Below are positions 12,225 to 22,343 of a DNA stretch of 64,000 nt, piece after piece. Each line of letters starts with the position of its first letter. Positions within the stretch are counted from its first letter, which is position 1. Position numbers and translations under genes: made by a program. The DNA is taken from NCBI GenBank assembly GCA_900169235.1, contig FWCC01000067.1, positions 124,001 to 188,000 on the forward strand. Reading direction: 5' to 3'. The notes under the pieces are model-generated. The model did not search any database, was not told the origin of the DNA, and saw only the letters and a list, made by a program, of their open reading frames with translations. Origin of the DNA: Zarea fungicola (taxonomy: Eukaryota; Ascomycota; Sordariomycetes; Hypocreales; Cordycipitaceae).

Positions 12225-12703
12225 CGTATTGTCGGGCTTGGACGTCGACGACTGAAGGTACAAAGGATCGTGGATTTGTAGCTTCTACCCGAAGCCTACT
12301 GGTTCATACCTAGGTGCACGGCCAAGAGGGTTTTTGGCTAGAAATTCTGCGGTTGCAACAGCTGGCCAACCAGAGCCAGGTCGGTGACCCACAGCGACTT
12401 ATACGGCTTGGTAAAGGCAGCCTGCCGCTACATGAAGTCCAACAAGTCAGAAATTGAACGTTTCTTCTATGAAAACGTTACATTTGTGAACATGATTGGG
12501 CTCCTTATGCATTTTCAGCCATATCATGACCTATCTGTGGTGCAGGGACTGTGCCTATCCATCGGCGAGTCGGCGGACGACCCTCCGTGTCATCGCCCAA
12601 TGCCCCACAATTTTTTTTCAGTATCTTTCTCTCCAAGATTTCAAGGCGGCCAATGCTTACAACATCTTGAAGATAACCACGAAACACCAGCATCTCGGAC
12701 AAA
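12225..12703. promoter_or_regulatory. Bidirectional promoter region, RSM18 / IMP3
   Basis: These 479 bp separate the start codons of two divergent translation-related genes, one mitochondrial ribosomal and one for nucleolar ribosome assembly. No TATA box was identified. Shared regulation is an inference from the arrangement. Confidence 0.45.
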
Positions 12704-13342
12704 ATGGTGCGGAAACTCAAATATCACGAGCAAAAGCTCCTGCGAAAGACGGATTTCATCACCTATAAGCAGGATAATGGACACCGCGACAAGGAAGTCA
12801 TTCGCCGATACATGATTCAGAAACCCGAAGACTATACAAAGTATAATCGTATTTGCGGTGTACGTATACCCAGACTATGATTTTTTTTTTTTAAGTCTGT
12901 CTATCCAGAAGGGGTGAAATTGCTAACTCGGGAGCTTACCTTGCAGTCTCTCCGCCAACTTGCCCACCGCCTGTCACTCCTCCCTCCCGATAACGCCGTT
13001 CGTCGCAAGCACGAGGAGCTGCTTCTCAACAAGCTCTACGACATGGGCATCCTCTCATCCACCTCGAAGCTGTCAGCTGTCGAAAATAGTGTGGCTGTCA
13101 GCGCATTTGCGCGCCGGCGCCTACCCGTCGTCATGACGCGACTGCGCATGGCAGAGACAGTACAGGCGGCGACCAAGCTGATTGAGCAGGGCCATGTACG
13201 CGTGGGCGTCGAGACGGTGACGGACCCGGCATACCTAGTAACGCGGACGACGGAAGACTTTGTGACGTGGTCAGTCGGCAGCAAAGTTAAGCGCAACATC
13301 ATGAAGTACCGCGACCAGCTGGACGACTTTGAACTGCTTTAG
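12704..13342 (+). CDS. IMP3: U3 snoRNP protein Imp3
   Basis: Exons 12704-12859 and 12947-13342, with an 87-nt intron, give 183 residues, exactly the length of yeast Imp3. The N-terminus ([19 protein letters not shown]) is the conserved start of the family. An S4-like RNA-binding domain occupies roughly residues 105-165, with [20 protein letters not shown] and a following [15 protein letters not shown]. Imp3 promotes pairing of U3 snoRNA with the 35S pre-rRNA in the small-subunit processome, in the nucleolus. All key blocks are present and the gene appears intact. Confidence 0.95.
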
Positions 13343-14070
13343 AACAACCGGGTCGAGGATGGGATATGGAAATGGAAAAGACCCAGCCGGCTTTTGTTAT
13401 ACATCGGAGGTCTGGGGCTGTCAAAAATTGTTGCTTATTTTGTTTCAAGGGCTTGAGCATTTTCAAAGGCGTTTCATGGTGTCAGTCAAGGATTTACTAT
13501 TAGGGGCAACTGACGATGTGTTTAAAGGCTTGCTATGGGCATGACGGTGAGTGGAGCGATTGTGCCACCCTTCCTATCTCGATGGAGTGAATAATAAAAG
13601 ACTCTCACGACAAGAAAATGAATGAAAGTGAGGCAGCCGTACCAGGGTGGCATTGAAAGAGTGCCATGGAAGGGAATGTCCGGCAAGGCCACATCTTTTA
13701 GTGGGGGTGTGAGCAGGGAATGAGTTTGGGTTATGGAAGGCTCCGCGTCGAATATGCAGATGCTTGATTAGGAAGTTCGCTCATAAAAATGAAAAATGTG
13801 CGGCTGCGCGGGCTGGCACTGGTGTTTAGTTCGGCGACGCTTGGTTTGGACGTGGGCGTGCGTCAGCCAGCCAGCAAAAACACACACCTCTACATGCCCC
13901 CAGTGATGCCACCCCCAAGCACTTGGTACGGAGCGTAGTCTTTTTTTTTTTTTTTTTTCACATTTCCATTTGTGCAACTCATTTTCAAATGTAGAAATTG
14001 GCCAGTTTTGCTCAGTTCTCTTTTTCCACTTTTGGTCCTAATGTCTGCTAGCAAGGTGGCGGCTGCTGGT

Positions 14071-14103
14071 GGAGGAGGAGGAGGAGGAGGAGGAGGAGGA
14101 GGA
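14071..14103. repeat. (GGA)11 microsatellite
   Basis: Eleven perfect GGA units lie outside any supported gene. The frame that would encode polyglycine has no other sign of coding. Confidence 0.9.
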
Positions 14104-15003
14104 AGTACACAGGAATGCCGGCCCGCAGGCACACCAGTATTGTGCAAACGTTCACAATCAGTCCCCATTGAGGCAATACGCCTTACATGGTGACGGGTGA
14201 ATTGTTTGATCAATAATTTTTGTATAAGGTGGTTCATCAGTCTCTGCCGGTACAGCTTGCGCCTGAGGGAGCTTTACTCCTCTGGAGAAGGGGTGGACAA
14301 ATGACACTAGTAGGGCGTCCAGCTTTATTGGTGATTTTGGCCCGGATTTCCCGGGCCACTGGAAGGGTCGTAATAAAGCTCTATCAGGAAGAAAAGTGCC
14401 CAAGGGGTGTAATTGCCAACTACCCGTATTTTGTACGGAGTATAAATAAGTTGTCAGTTGAGCAGCTTGACGCAAAGATGGGGGAGTCCACTTATATGAG
14501 GTCTATCAAGTGGTACATTATGCACTATAGCACTTCCGTGTAACAAGTTACCTACATCTGTACCGTCTGTTAAGGGAACGCGGCGCCACAGTAGGCTTGG
14601 CAACTAGCACCAAAAGAAATGGGGGTGTCCCGATATCCAAGCTTGTAAACTTGGCCCTCCCGCCCTCGTCCGCACAGAAAACATGCAGGACTTTGCTGTA
14701 CTACAAAACACCTGTTGCCTGGCATTACATCTGTCAAAGAAGAGCCCAATGCCTAACACGATGTAAAAATAGAGCATCACCAAGGTTGTGGCTGGCCAAA
14801 AAACCCATTTAGCCAGCATTCATGCTCTGCCACCCAACGACATCTTTGCTGAGAACCCCGTTCCCCCACCATAGCTTTCGGCCTCAGCTCTCGGGCCTAA
14901 GCCAGTTTTCTCTCTGGTCACAGTTGTCGCTGTTCCGTTTTGGTGCGCCAGAGACTGACCCAACCTTCTTGTAATAGTCACACACCCAAGCCTCTGCCAC
15001 TCA

Positions 15004-15010
15004 TATAAAA
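15004..15010 (+). promoter_or_regulatory. TATA box of the methyltransferase gene
   Basis: TATAAAA is followed by a pyrimidine-rich stretch typical of fungal transcription starts, about 320 bp before the start codon. An ATG at 15017 would lie upstream of a start site placed 25-40 bp after the TATA box. Confidence 0.5.
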
Positions 15011-15152
15011 GGCACCATGTTGCCCTCTTACACTGCTCGCTTCTCTCCCACACTCTTATGACCTCTTGCCCCTTCGTACATCCGGTTTACATTGCTCAAC
15101 CCCAAATCGTATTCATTCAACATTTGTCTACGCTCCCCTTCGTCCGTCCCAT

Positions 15153-15225
15153 GTAAGTGTAAACTTGACTTGTTGACACTCCCCTGCCGCATTCCCTTTG
15201 CTTTCTCTAACGCGGTTTTCTTCAG
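15153..15225 (+). other. Probable 5' UTR intron
   Basis: A consensus donor GTAAGT at 15153, a CTCTAAC branch-like site near 15206 and a TTCTTCAG acceptor ending at 15225 define a 73-nt intron in the leader of the methyltransferase mRNA. It does not change the protein. Confidence 0.55.
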
Positions 15226-15330
15226 TACCCCTCCTTGAGTACACCACCGCCCTCTCTCTGTCCAATTTCTTTCTCGTTAAGGATATATTCATACTATCAG
15301 TATATCGCCATCCCCCGATTCACTTTCACC

Positions 15331-16335
15331 ATGGCTGTTTCAGATCAGGTCTTCAACTTCGTGATGAACATGATCGGGCCCTGGATGTTCATTTACACAA
15401 ATGTCTCGCACTTTCCCGAGGCCGTCAAGACTATCATCGCCTCCGGCGAGTACTCCAAGCTCTTCTCGCCTTCCGAATTCCTCGCTGTCATGTTTGGCAA
15501 GTTCTGGGCCGCCGTAGGTCCCAGCCTCAAAGAGGACTTTTCGCCCCGCGTCGTCCCCGTTCTTGAGGGCCGCGTGCGCGACGGTAGGATTGTCGAGGAA
15601 CAGGTATATGAGCCCGTCTCTGGTGTCGTAATGGAGATTGGCGCCGGTACCGGCATGTGGATCGATGTACTCGCCAAATTTGTCGACGGTCATGCTTCAG
15701 ACTCGGCTGATGGCGTCCATGAGCTGCGCAGACGCAAGAATGGCGGTGCTGCGGCCGGTGGTGGTGGCATCACCAAGATTTACGGCGTGGAGCCTAATCA
15801 AATCTCGGCGGCGGCGCTGCGCAAGCGTGTTGAGGACGTCGGTCTCAATGGCATTTACGAAGTCGTGCCCGTCGGCCTCGAGCAGGTGACAGACCCGACA
15901 GCCTGGGATGGCGTGATTGCCGAGGGCAGCCTCGACTGCATCGTCTGCATCTGCTGTCTGTGCAGCATTCCTGACCAGGCAGAGAACATCAAGTACCTCT
16001 ACAGGCTTCTCAAGCCTGGCGGCCGCTGGTACATCCATGAGCACATCCAGGCCAACCGTGGTGGCATCCTAATGCGCCTTTATCAGTGTAAGTTCATTTC
16101 CTCAACTGTCGTCCTCAAACAGGAGTCGCTACACGCTAAATTTTTTGGCTGATTCCGATCCATAGATTATGTCGGCTTTTTCCACGGTATGGTCATGGGC
16201 GGCTGTCAACTCTGCCGCCCAACGCTCAAGAACATCCTGGCTGCCGGACCCTTCGCAGACGTCAATGTGGCCCAGCCTGTCGAGGAGCCGGCCTACCAGG
16301 TCATTCCTTTAGTTATGGGCTCTCTGAAGAAGTAA
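15331..16335 (+). CDS. Class I SAM-dependent methyltransferase (METTL7-like)
   Basis: Exons 15331-16087 and 16166-16335, with a 78-nt intron, give 308 residues. The start ATG is preceded by CACC. The SAM-binding motif I is VVMEIGAGTGMW near residue 103. The acidic end of strand 2 is GVEPN near 153, and motif IV lies in LDCIVCICCLCSIPD. A post-II block (LKPGGRWYIHEHI) follows near 236. An insert rich in Gly and Arg/Lys (about residues 124-150) separates motif I from strand 2. The N-terminal hydrophobic helix (FNFVMNMIGPWMFIY) suggests membrane association, as in METTL7-type lipid-droplet or ER proteins. The methyl acceptor is unknown. The C-terminal exon carries cysteines (GGCQLCRPT) typical of this family. 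Confidence 0.85.
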
Positions 16336-16639
16336 GGGTTACAGGCGACTCAAGTATATAATACTTGTGGAGCAAGTGGCGTTAAGAGACGAAGATTGAA
16401 AGTCTTTTCACTATACTCGTATATAGGTCAAATTTACCGTATAAAAAGTACGCTATTGTGTGCGTGTCATAAAGAAAATCTATCAAGATCAGATAAGTCC
16501 ATTCATATACATTTATACATGTCCAAAGAATTTCCCAGAAGTCAAAAAAAGAATAAAGATCCCCAAAAAAGATGTTAAAATGCGCTCCTCCAAGCTCCAA
16601 GCTACAAACAAAAATAATTCGCTTTTTGGGAAGAGAACT
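16336..16639. other. Convergent 3' spacer
   Basis: AT-rich 3' flanks of the methyltransferase and BTB genes. No other feature was seen. Confidence 0.5.
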
Positions 16640-18258
16640 CTAGCATCGCAAAAAGCCTCTCGTCTTGTTACGGCCCATCTCGGAGCGCACCACTTCCAGG
16701 CACACCACTTCCATCGCGCACTCGACCTCGCTCTTGCCACTTGTGCTTCTCTGGATTCGCAGCCGGAATTGTCCTCGTTTCACCGTCCATCTATCACCCT
16801 CAAGCGGCTCTTCCGATGAAGACCCGGTTTCTGTGCGCCGTCGCTTGCGCAAGTTTCCACCGGCAAGGTCTCCCACATCCATCGCCTGTGCGTGCGGGGG
16901 TATGTAGTCCTCTCCATCCAACGTCACGGCTGCTTCGCGTCCCAGCTTGATAATCACGAGGTCCTCGCTCAGTGGGGTATTGCCCGGAGCGGCTGGCACG
17001 GCGCGCGCGCCGCCCGATGCCATAAGCAGGCCCAGGGGCTGCGTTGTCGGCGGCAGGCCCAGCTTCGTCGCAATGACCTCGAGAAGCTTCGCCATTCTGG
17101 TGCGCGTGTCGCCTATAAACTCAGCGCGGGGTCCTTGCTCAGTAAAGTGAATCTGCGTGGCCTCGCCACCAATCTCGAGAACGAGCTCCGCTGGGCCGTC
17201 GTCTACGTAGGGCCGTGCGTAGTTGACCCAGCCAGCCAGGACATCTTCTTCATCATTGAGGGTGCCGTTTCCGTTGCTGGTCTCCATCTGCTCGTGCACG
17301 ACGCTGACGCCGCTCTTTTGCACGTTTTCGAGCCGCAGGACAATTTCTTTCCGCTGCCGCAGCGAGTTGAAGCTGATGGAGTGGGGGATCAGCCGCTGTT
17401 CGAGGCCCTTGAAGTGAAAGTAGCGGGCATCTCGTATGAGCTCGTCGCGATGCGTCTCGTTTCGGATGTTGACTGGGTATCCTTGCAGAAGATGCAGCAG
17501 CTCGGCAAAGGTATCCGCGCTACGGTTTGGCACCGAGGGTGGCAGGATGGACGGAGGACGGATCAGGCCCTCGCGGTCTAGGCCTGGGAATACTTGGTCC
17601 TTACGGGAGAATATGAGGCCAAAGCCTAGCGTGAAGTAGTTGGGTGAGTTGCCCGGGTCTGTGAGAATGTCACGGGGTATCTGGAACTCGCGGTGACCGA
17701 TGGATATAAAGATGCTCTCTTCGTACAGTTGTGACATGAGCTTAGGTACTAGTAGCGGGCCAAGAGAATTAGTTTGATGGTGCCAGGCAGAACATGGTTT
17801 CAAGGTACACACAGTTATAAAATTGCGCATCGGCAAAGAGGCGGACAAAGTGTGTCCCATCGCGCGGCTGGATATGATAGCCTTGCAAGTGCAGCGCGAT
17901 GTCACCAAACGTGACTGGGTCGCGGTCGATATACAATGTACGGATGTTCGCGCAAGGTTCTTGACCACTTTCCAGCGCCTGTTTGATTTGACATAAAAAG
18001 TATTGCGAAAAATATGAAGGTGCTGCAATCCGAAAAGGAAAGGAAATTTGTATTAGCTAATTTTTTTGTCTTGGTCGCTGACCTGTTCAACTCACCGTCG
18101 GATGATATCGATGCGCCGGAGAGTTTAAACATCTCGCCACCAATTTGAATAGGAAATACACGCTCTCGAGGTAGAATTTCGGGTATTTTGTGAATGTTCC
18201 GCTCGTTCTGGCCAATGTCACTCAGCGCCGCAGCCGTAGACGAGGCTCGCGACGCCAT
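16640..18258 (-). CDS. Protein with two BTB/T1-like (KCTD-type) domains
   Basis: Exons 18096-18258, 17813-18022 and 16640-17748, with introns of 73 and 64 nt, give 493 residues. Splicing restores two tandem T1-like BTB folds that the unspliced frames break. The first starts at VFPIQIGGEMFKLSGAS near residue 34, with a following SYFSQYF. The second starts at SIFISIGHREFQIPRDI near 137, with SPNYFTLGF. The acceptor at 17748/17749 was chosen because it yields FYNLPKL, the usual linker in this fungal family. Such domains mediate oligomerisation, often as adaptors, but the partner is unknown. The C-terminal third includes a basic cluster (NLRKRRRTETG), which may be a nuclear localisation signal. 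The family is common in filamentous ascomycetes and largely uncharacterised. Confidence 0.85.
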
Positions 18259-18963
18259 GTCTGATGTATTCGGCGCGGCTCGCGAACCGGTATGCTCGGT
18301 CTGTTTCGATTGGCGGTGAACAATGTATGAGATACTACTTGACGGCCTATTTTTTGATTCACGATGATGGTACTCTCAACAGCGGATAGCGTTGCTCTGG
18401 CCCAGCTCTTGTTTTCTTTCAAGTAAATGAGTGTGGCGAAATTGTCCTGGGTGAGACAGGATGCTGACGGAGGGAGCTGCTGTGGGGCAGCTCAAAATCT
18501 GGGGAAGATACCAAGTACAGTACCTCGGAGTGATAAACGATCATATGCAGAGATAAATGGCATATTATTCTGGTTTTTGATACAAAACATGAGTCTTCAT
18601 ATTATTAACAAAAAAATCATTTATGCGGGTTGCGAGGCTCTCCTTGTCACGACAAATATTGCTTATCAAGGCTTATTAAGCATGCTCCAGACCCGAAACA
18701 CCCGCACTCGGAAGATGGAGAGACTTTCATACAAGTATTAACTACTTGGTAATAAAGAGACTATACCCAAACTTTGGAATTCATGCCTACAGCTGGCAAA
18801 ATAGAGTTTCGCCACCCTTATCGCATGAATTGAGTGCAATGCTGCCTAAATAAAAGAATCGTATCACGTGTTGACGCTCCTCATATTGCCACTTTACGCG
18901 CCGCAGCGCGCGTCTCCATCAAAAATAAATCATCATACACATCAAGAATGAAGCAAGCCAACC
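18259..18963. promoter_or_regulatory. Divergent promoter region, BTB gene / SNF2 gene
   Basis: This 705-bp spacer holds a CACGTG E-box at 18865-18870. A GC-rich ACGCGCC...GCGCGCGT stretch near 18895-18914 resembles MBF/SBF-type cell-cycle sites and lies about 50-70 bp before the SNF2 start codon. Whether these sites are used is inference. Confidence 0.4.
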
Positions 18964-21900
18964 ATGGCCCTCATCGGCGGCACACAAGAAATAATCATAC
19001 TAGACAGTGACGAATGTGGATCTGAAACCCGTCTAAAGCAGAATATAATACCTAAGGAAGAGGAGAGAAAACGAAAGGCTGAGTCTAAATTTTCTGAAAA
19101 GGTAGAATGGACAGATGAATCCGACACAGTGCCAGTAGCAAAGCCGAAAAAGAAACGCGCAAAGCGAAAATCGGTGCCCAAACGGAGAAGCACGGGCGCG
19201 GCTGTCCCCGTGGCGAATGCGGAAGATGGTCCCTTCGATGATGACTGGCAGCTGGAACTCCCTGATTATCTGGTTCAACGTCGTCAGGAATTTGACGCCA
19301 ATAGGAAAAGACTTCATGAAGCAGCCCTCATGCTCCCGCCAGACTACTCAGGCATTGACCTTGGCGACGTCAATGGAATTGAAAATCTAAGGGAACGTCC
19401 TGTTTTCCCCTCCACCAGCGGTATTCGCCCCGTGCGCGCATACGAGGACATCGAGTTGTCGCAATCCGCTGGCCTTATTCCGGCTTCCATTGCCCAGTAT
19501 CTGCGCGACTACCAGATTGATGGTGTCAAATTTTTGCATCGCAAATTTGTCTACCAGGAGGGCGGTATACTTGGCGACGACATGGGCCTCGGCAAGACCG
19601 TGCAGGTCATTGCATTCCTGACGGCGGCCTTTGGCAAGACTGGCGATGAGCGGGATGCAAAACGAGTCCGTCAATTGCGCCTCCATACGTGTCGGTGGTA
19701 TCCCCGCATATTAATCATCTGCCCTGGATCGCTACTCGTCAACTGGAAGAACGAACTGGATCGTTGGGGCTGGTGGCATGCGGAGATATATCATGGAGCA
19801 AACAAGGACGATATTCTCGGCACCATGAGATCAGGCATGTCAGAAATCATGATTACTACCTACGATACGTACAAGAATAGCCGCAGCGCTGTCAATATGG
19901 TACAATGGGACGCCGTCATTGCCGACGAATGCCACAGACTCAAGGGCCACAGCTCTGAAACGACCAAGGCAATGAATGAGATCAACTCACTATGTCGCAT
20001 CGGGTTGACTGGCACAGCCATTCAAAATAAATATGAAGAGCTCTGGGTCCTGCTTGACTGGACGAACCCCGGCAACTTTGGAACAAGGGCCGAATGGACG
20101 CAAACTATCAGCAAGCCTCTCGCTGTTGGCCAGTCCCACGAGGCAACACTGGCCCAGCTCAGTCTCGCCCGCCAAACTGCCCAGAAACTCGTTCATAATC
20201 TACTTCCCCGGTACTTTTTACGGCGAATGAAGACCCTCATCGCCGATCAGTTGCCGAAAAAGACGGATCGAGTCGTCTTCTGTCCCCTGACTGATCTTCA
20301 AAAGAAGGCCTACGACAACTTTCTCGAAAGTGAGGATGTCACAACAATACGGACCATCTCTGAATCTTGCAAACATGAGAGGAAGAGGGGTTGGTGCTGT
20401 GGCAAATACCTCACGTCTGGCAAGAACTGGCAAAGTGCCGTGTTTCCCAGTATGATGTCGCTCCAAAAGCTCGCCAACCACATGACGCTCCTCGTGCCAT
20501 CGACGACAGATTTGGATGTGAAGCAGGATTCGGAGCTCAACACGCTCAAGATTTGTGTGCCGGACAAGTGGCAGACGCTTTACGCTCAGCGCGACCAGAT
20601 TGGGAATCTCGTTAATCCCGAGTTTTGCGGAAAATGGAAAGTCATGAAGAAGCTGCTCAAGTTCTGGCACGGCAATGGGGACAAGGTGCTGGTTTTTTCC
20701 CACAGTGTTCGGCTGTTGCGAATTCTGCAGCACCTCTTTACAAACACCAGCTACACTGTTAGCTACCTGGACGGCAGTCTAAGCTATGAACAGCGACAGG
20801 GCGTAGTGGATACTTTCAATTCTGATCCGACTCAGTTTGTGTTTCTGATATCAACCAGAGCCGGTGGTGTCGGTTTAAACATCACGTCGGCGAACAAGGT
20901 CGTCATCGTTGATCCTCATTGGAATCCGTCTTTTGACCTCCAGGCGCAGGACAGAGCCTACCGCATCGGCCAGACGCGCGATGTCGAAGTATTCCGACTC
21001 ATCTCGCTCGGCACTGTCGAAGAAATCGTGTATGCGCGGCAAGTCTACAAACAGCAGCAGGCCAATATTGGTTACACGGCCTCATCGGAGCGGCGTTACT
21101 TTCGCGGTGTACAGCAAGACGCGGATCGCAAGGGCGAAATATTCGGCCTGTCTAATATTTTCACGTTTCACAGCGATAGTGGCCTGCTACGTGACATTGT
21201 CAACAAGACGAATATCGCCGAGGCTAGAGTCGGCGTCAGCCTGGCCGAGGTCGACATGGACCAGGCGGCAGCCAAGGCCGAGGAGGACTTTGCGCCCGTC
21301 AAGGCCGAAGAAGATGACAACGGCGTTGGCCACTTTGCGGCGCTGCTCACCGCAGAGGACCGAAAGCCGGGATCAAATGGCCGAGGCGGAACACCGCGTA
21401 AGAGCGATGCCGTGCTGGCTATTCTTGCATCTGCAGGCGTCGAGTACACGCACGACAATGCAGAAGTGGTTGGCACATCCAAGGTAGAGGAGCAACTGTC
21501 CCGCCGCGCCGCCATGGCGTCATGGGAAAATGAGGTTGAGGGACAGAGTGCGCTGTTTGCGGGCAGTCAAGAAGGGATTCAAGACTTGGATGCGCTGCAC
21601 AGCGTGTTCAATCCGCCAGAGCAGGTGCGGCTCCGCCAGTTTTGCGAGATGGCACGCGAGTTTGGGTTTGCCAATGCGCAGGAATTTGCACTCGTGGTTG
21701 AAGGGTGGACGCAGGAACAGCGGCGCAACTGCCTGGATACGTTTTACAAGAGGCGTCAGGAAAAGCTGGCCCAAGAAGCAGAAAAAATGTTAGATGAGGA
21801 TGATGACATGGTCAAGAAGCAAGAGCTAGATGATGACTCTATTCTGCAGAGTGTCGAGGTAAAGTCTGAAGATGCGAAGAGTGAAATGCCTGTTAAGGAA

Positions 21901-22161
21901 GAAGATGTGGCGATGGAATACAAGGATGAGGTAAAGGATGAGATAAAGAACGAGGCCAAGGATGAGATCAAGGATGAGATCAAGAGCGAGATCAAGAGCG
22001 AGATCAAGGACGAAGCCAAGCAAGAAAACGTGGTTGTCAAGGACGAGAATTCCACGAAGAGGGAGTTGCAGGACGTCAAGATGACGAATTTCAAGCCTGA
22101 GGGCGGAAACAAACGGGTTTCCATCTTTATACTGGATGATGATGACGATGACGAGCTGTGA
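18964..22161 (+). CDS. SNF2-family DNA-dependent ATPase, ERCC6L2/Rad26-like
   Basis: Single exon, 1065 residues. The bipartite SNF2 motor is complete: motif I GDDMGLGKT near residue 203, motif II DECH near 320 (Cys where DEAH is usual), motif III LTGTAIQN near 341, motif V RAGGVGLN near 637 and motif VI AYRIGQTRD near 662. Downstream, THDNAEVVGTSKVEEQLSRR (about 821-840) matches the block that distinguishes ERCC6L2/Rad26-like proteins. The protein likely acts in the nucleus in transcription-linked or double-strand-break repair; ERCC6L2 is the human relative. The N-terminus begins with a SUMO-interaction-like motif (EIIILDSDE, residues 9-17). The C-terminus ends in a similar hydrophobic-acidic run (IFIL then six Asp). 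A lysine/glutamate repeat (KDEIK/KSEIK, about 989-1022) lies between. It converges on RFC3. Confidence 0.88.
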   Translation: MALIGGTQEIIILDSDECGSETRLKQNIIPKEEERKRKAESKFSEKVEWTDESDTVPVAKPKKKRAKRKSVPKRRSTGAAVPVANAEDGPFDDDWQLELPDYLVQRRQEFDANRKRLHEAALMLPPDYSGIDLGDVNGIENLRERPVFPSTSGIRPVRAYEDIELSQSAGLIPASIAQYLRDYQIDGVKFLHRKFVYQEGGILGDDMGLGKTVQVIAFLTAAFGKTGDERDAKRVRQLRLHTCRWYPRILIICPGSLLVNWKNELDRWGWWHAEIYHGANKDDILGTMRSGMSEIMITTYDTYKNSRSAVNMVQWDAVIADECHRLKGHSSETTKAMNEINSLCRIGLTGTAIQNKYEELWVLLDWTNPGNFGTRAEWTQTISKPLAVGQSHEATLAQLSLARQTAQKLVHNLLPRYFLRRMKTLIADQLPKKTDRVVFCPLTDLQKKAYDNFLESEDVTTIRTISESCKHERKRGWCCGKYLTSGKNWQSAVFPSMMSLQKLANHMTLLVPSTTDLDVKQDSELNTLKICVPDKWQTLYAQRDQIGNLVNPEFCGKWKVMKKLLKFWHGNGDKVLVFSHSVRLLRILQHLFTNTSYTVSYLDGSLSYEQRQGVVDTFNSDPTQFVFLISTRAGGVGLNITSANKVVIVDPHWNPSFDLQAQDRAYRIGQTRDVEVFRLISLGTVEEIVYARQVYKQQQANIGYTASSERRYFRGVQQDADRKGEIFGLSNIFTFHSDSGLLRDIVNKTNIAEARVGVSLAEVDMDQAAAKAEEDFAPVKAEEDDNGVGHFAALLTAEDRKPGSNGRGGTPRKSDAVLAILASAGVEYTHDNAEVVGTSKVEEQLSRRAAMASWENEVEGQSALFAGSQEGIQDLDALHSVFNPPEQVRLRQFCEMAREFGFANAQEFALVVEGWTQEQRRNCLDTFYKRRQEKLAQEAEKMLDEDDDMVKKQELDDDSILQSVEVKSEDAKSEMPVKEEDVAMEYKDEVKDEIKNEAKDEIKDEIKSEIKSEIKDEAKQENVVVKDENSTKRELQDVKMTNFKPEGGNKRVSIFILDDDDDDEL

Positions 22162-22343
22162 ATATGTAGCCATGATACCCCAAATATAAAGCCTACACGA
22201 ATGCCACATCAATTACGAAGAGTGTTTCGCTTGGCTCCTTGTTCTTCGGACGAAAAAGGTAGGTCATTTGTTTCAACGTATTTCATTTACTTTCATTCAT
22301 TTCATATTTTGATACAGATTTCCAATCTCTGCCGTTGTCTCGT

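Larger units (their letters stand above)
13343..15330. other. Long intergenic region with simple repeats
   Basis: No gene is supported in these 2 kb. They hold a T-run near 13940-13958, a GGA microsatellite at 14071-14103, and a 14-nt match (14784-14797) to the foldback element at 1.1 kb. The right end is the promoter and 5' leader of the methyltransferase gene. Confidence 0.5.

Noticed and set aside
13972..14193. Polyglycine-containing small frame
   Set aside because: Produced by the GGA microsatellite; flanks show no coding character.
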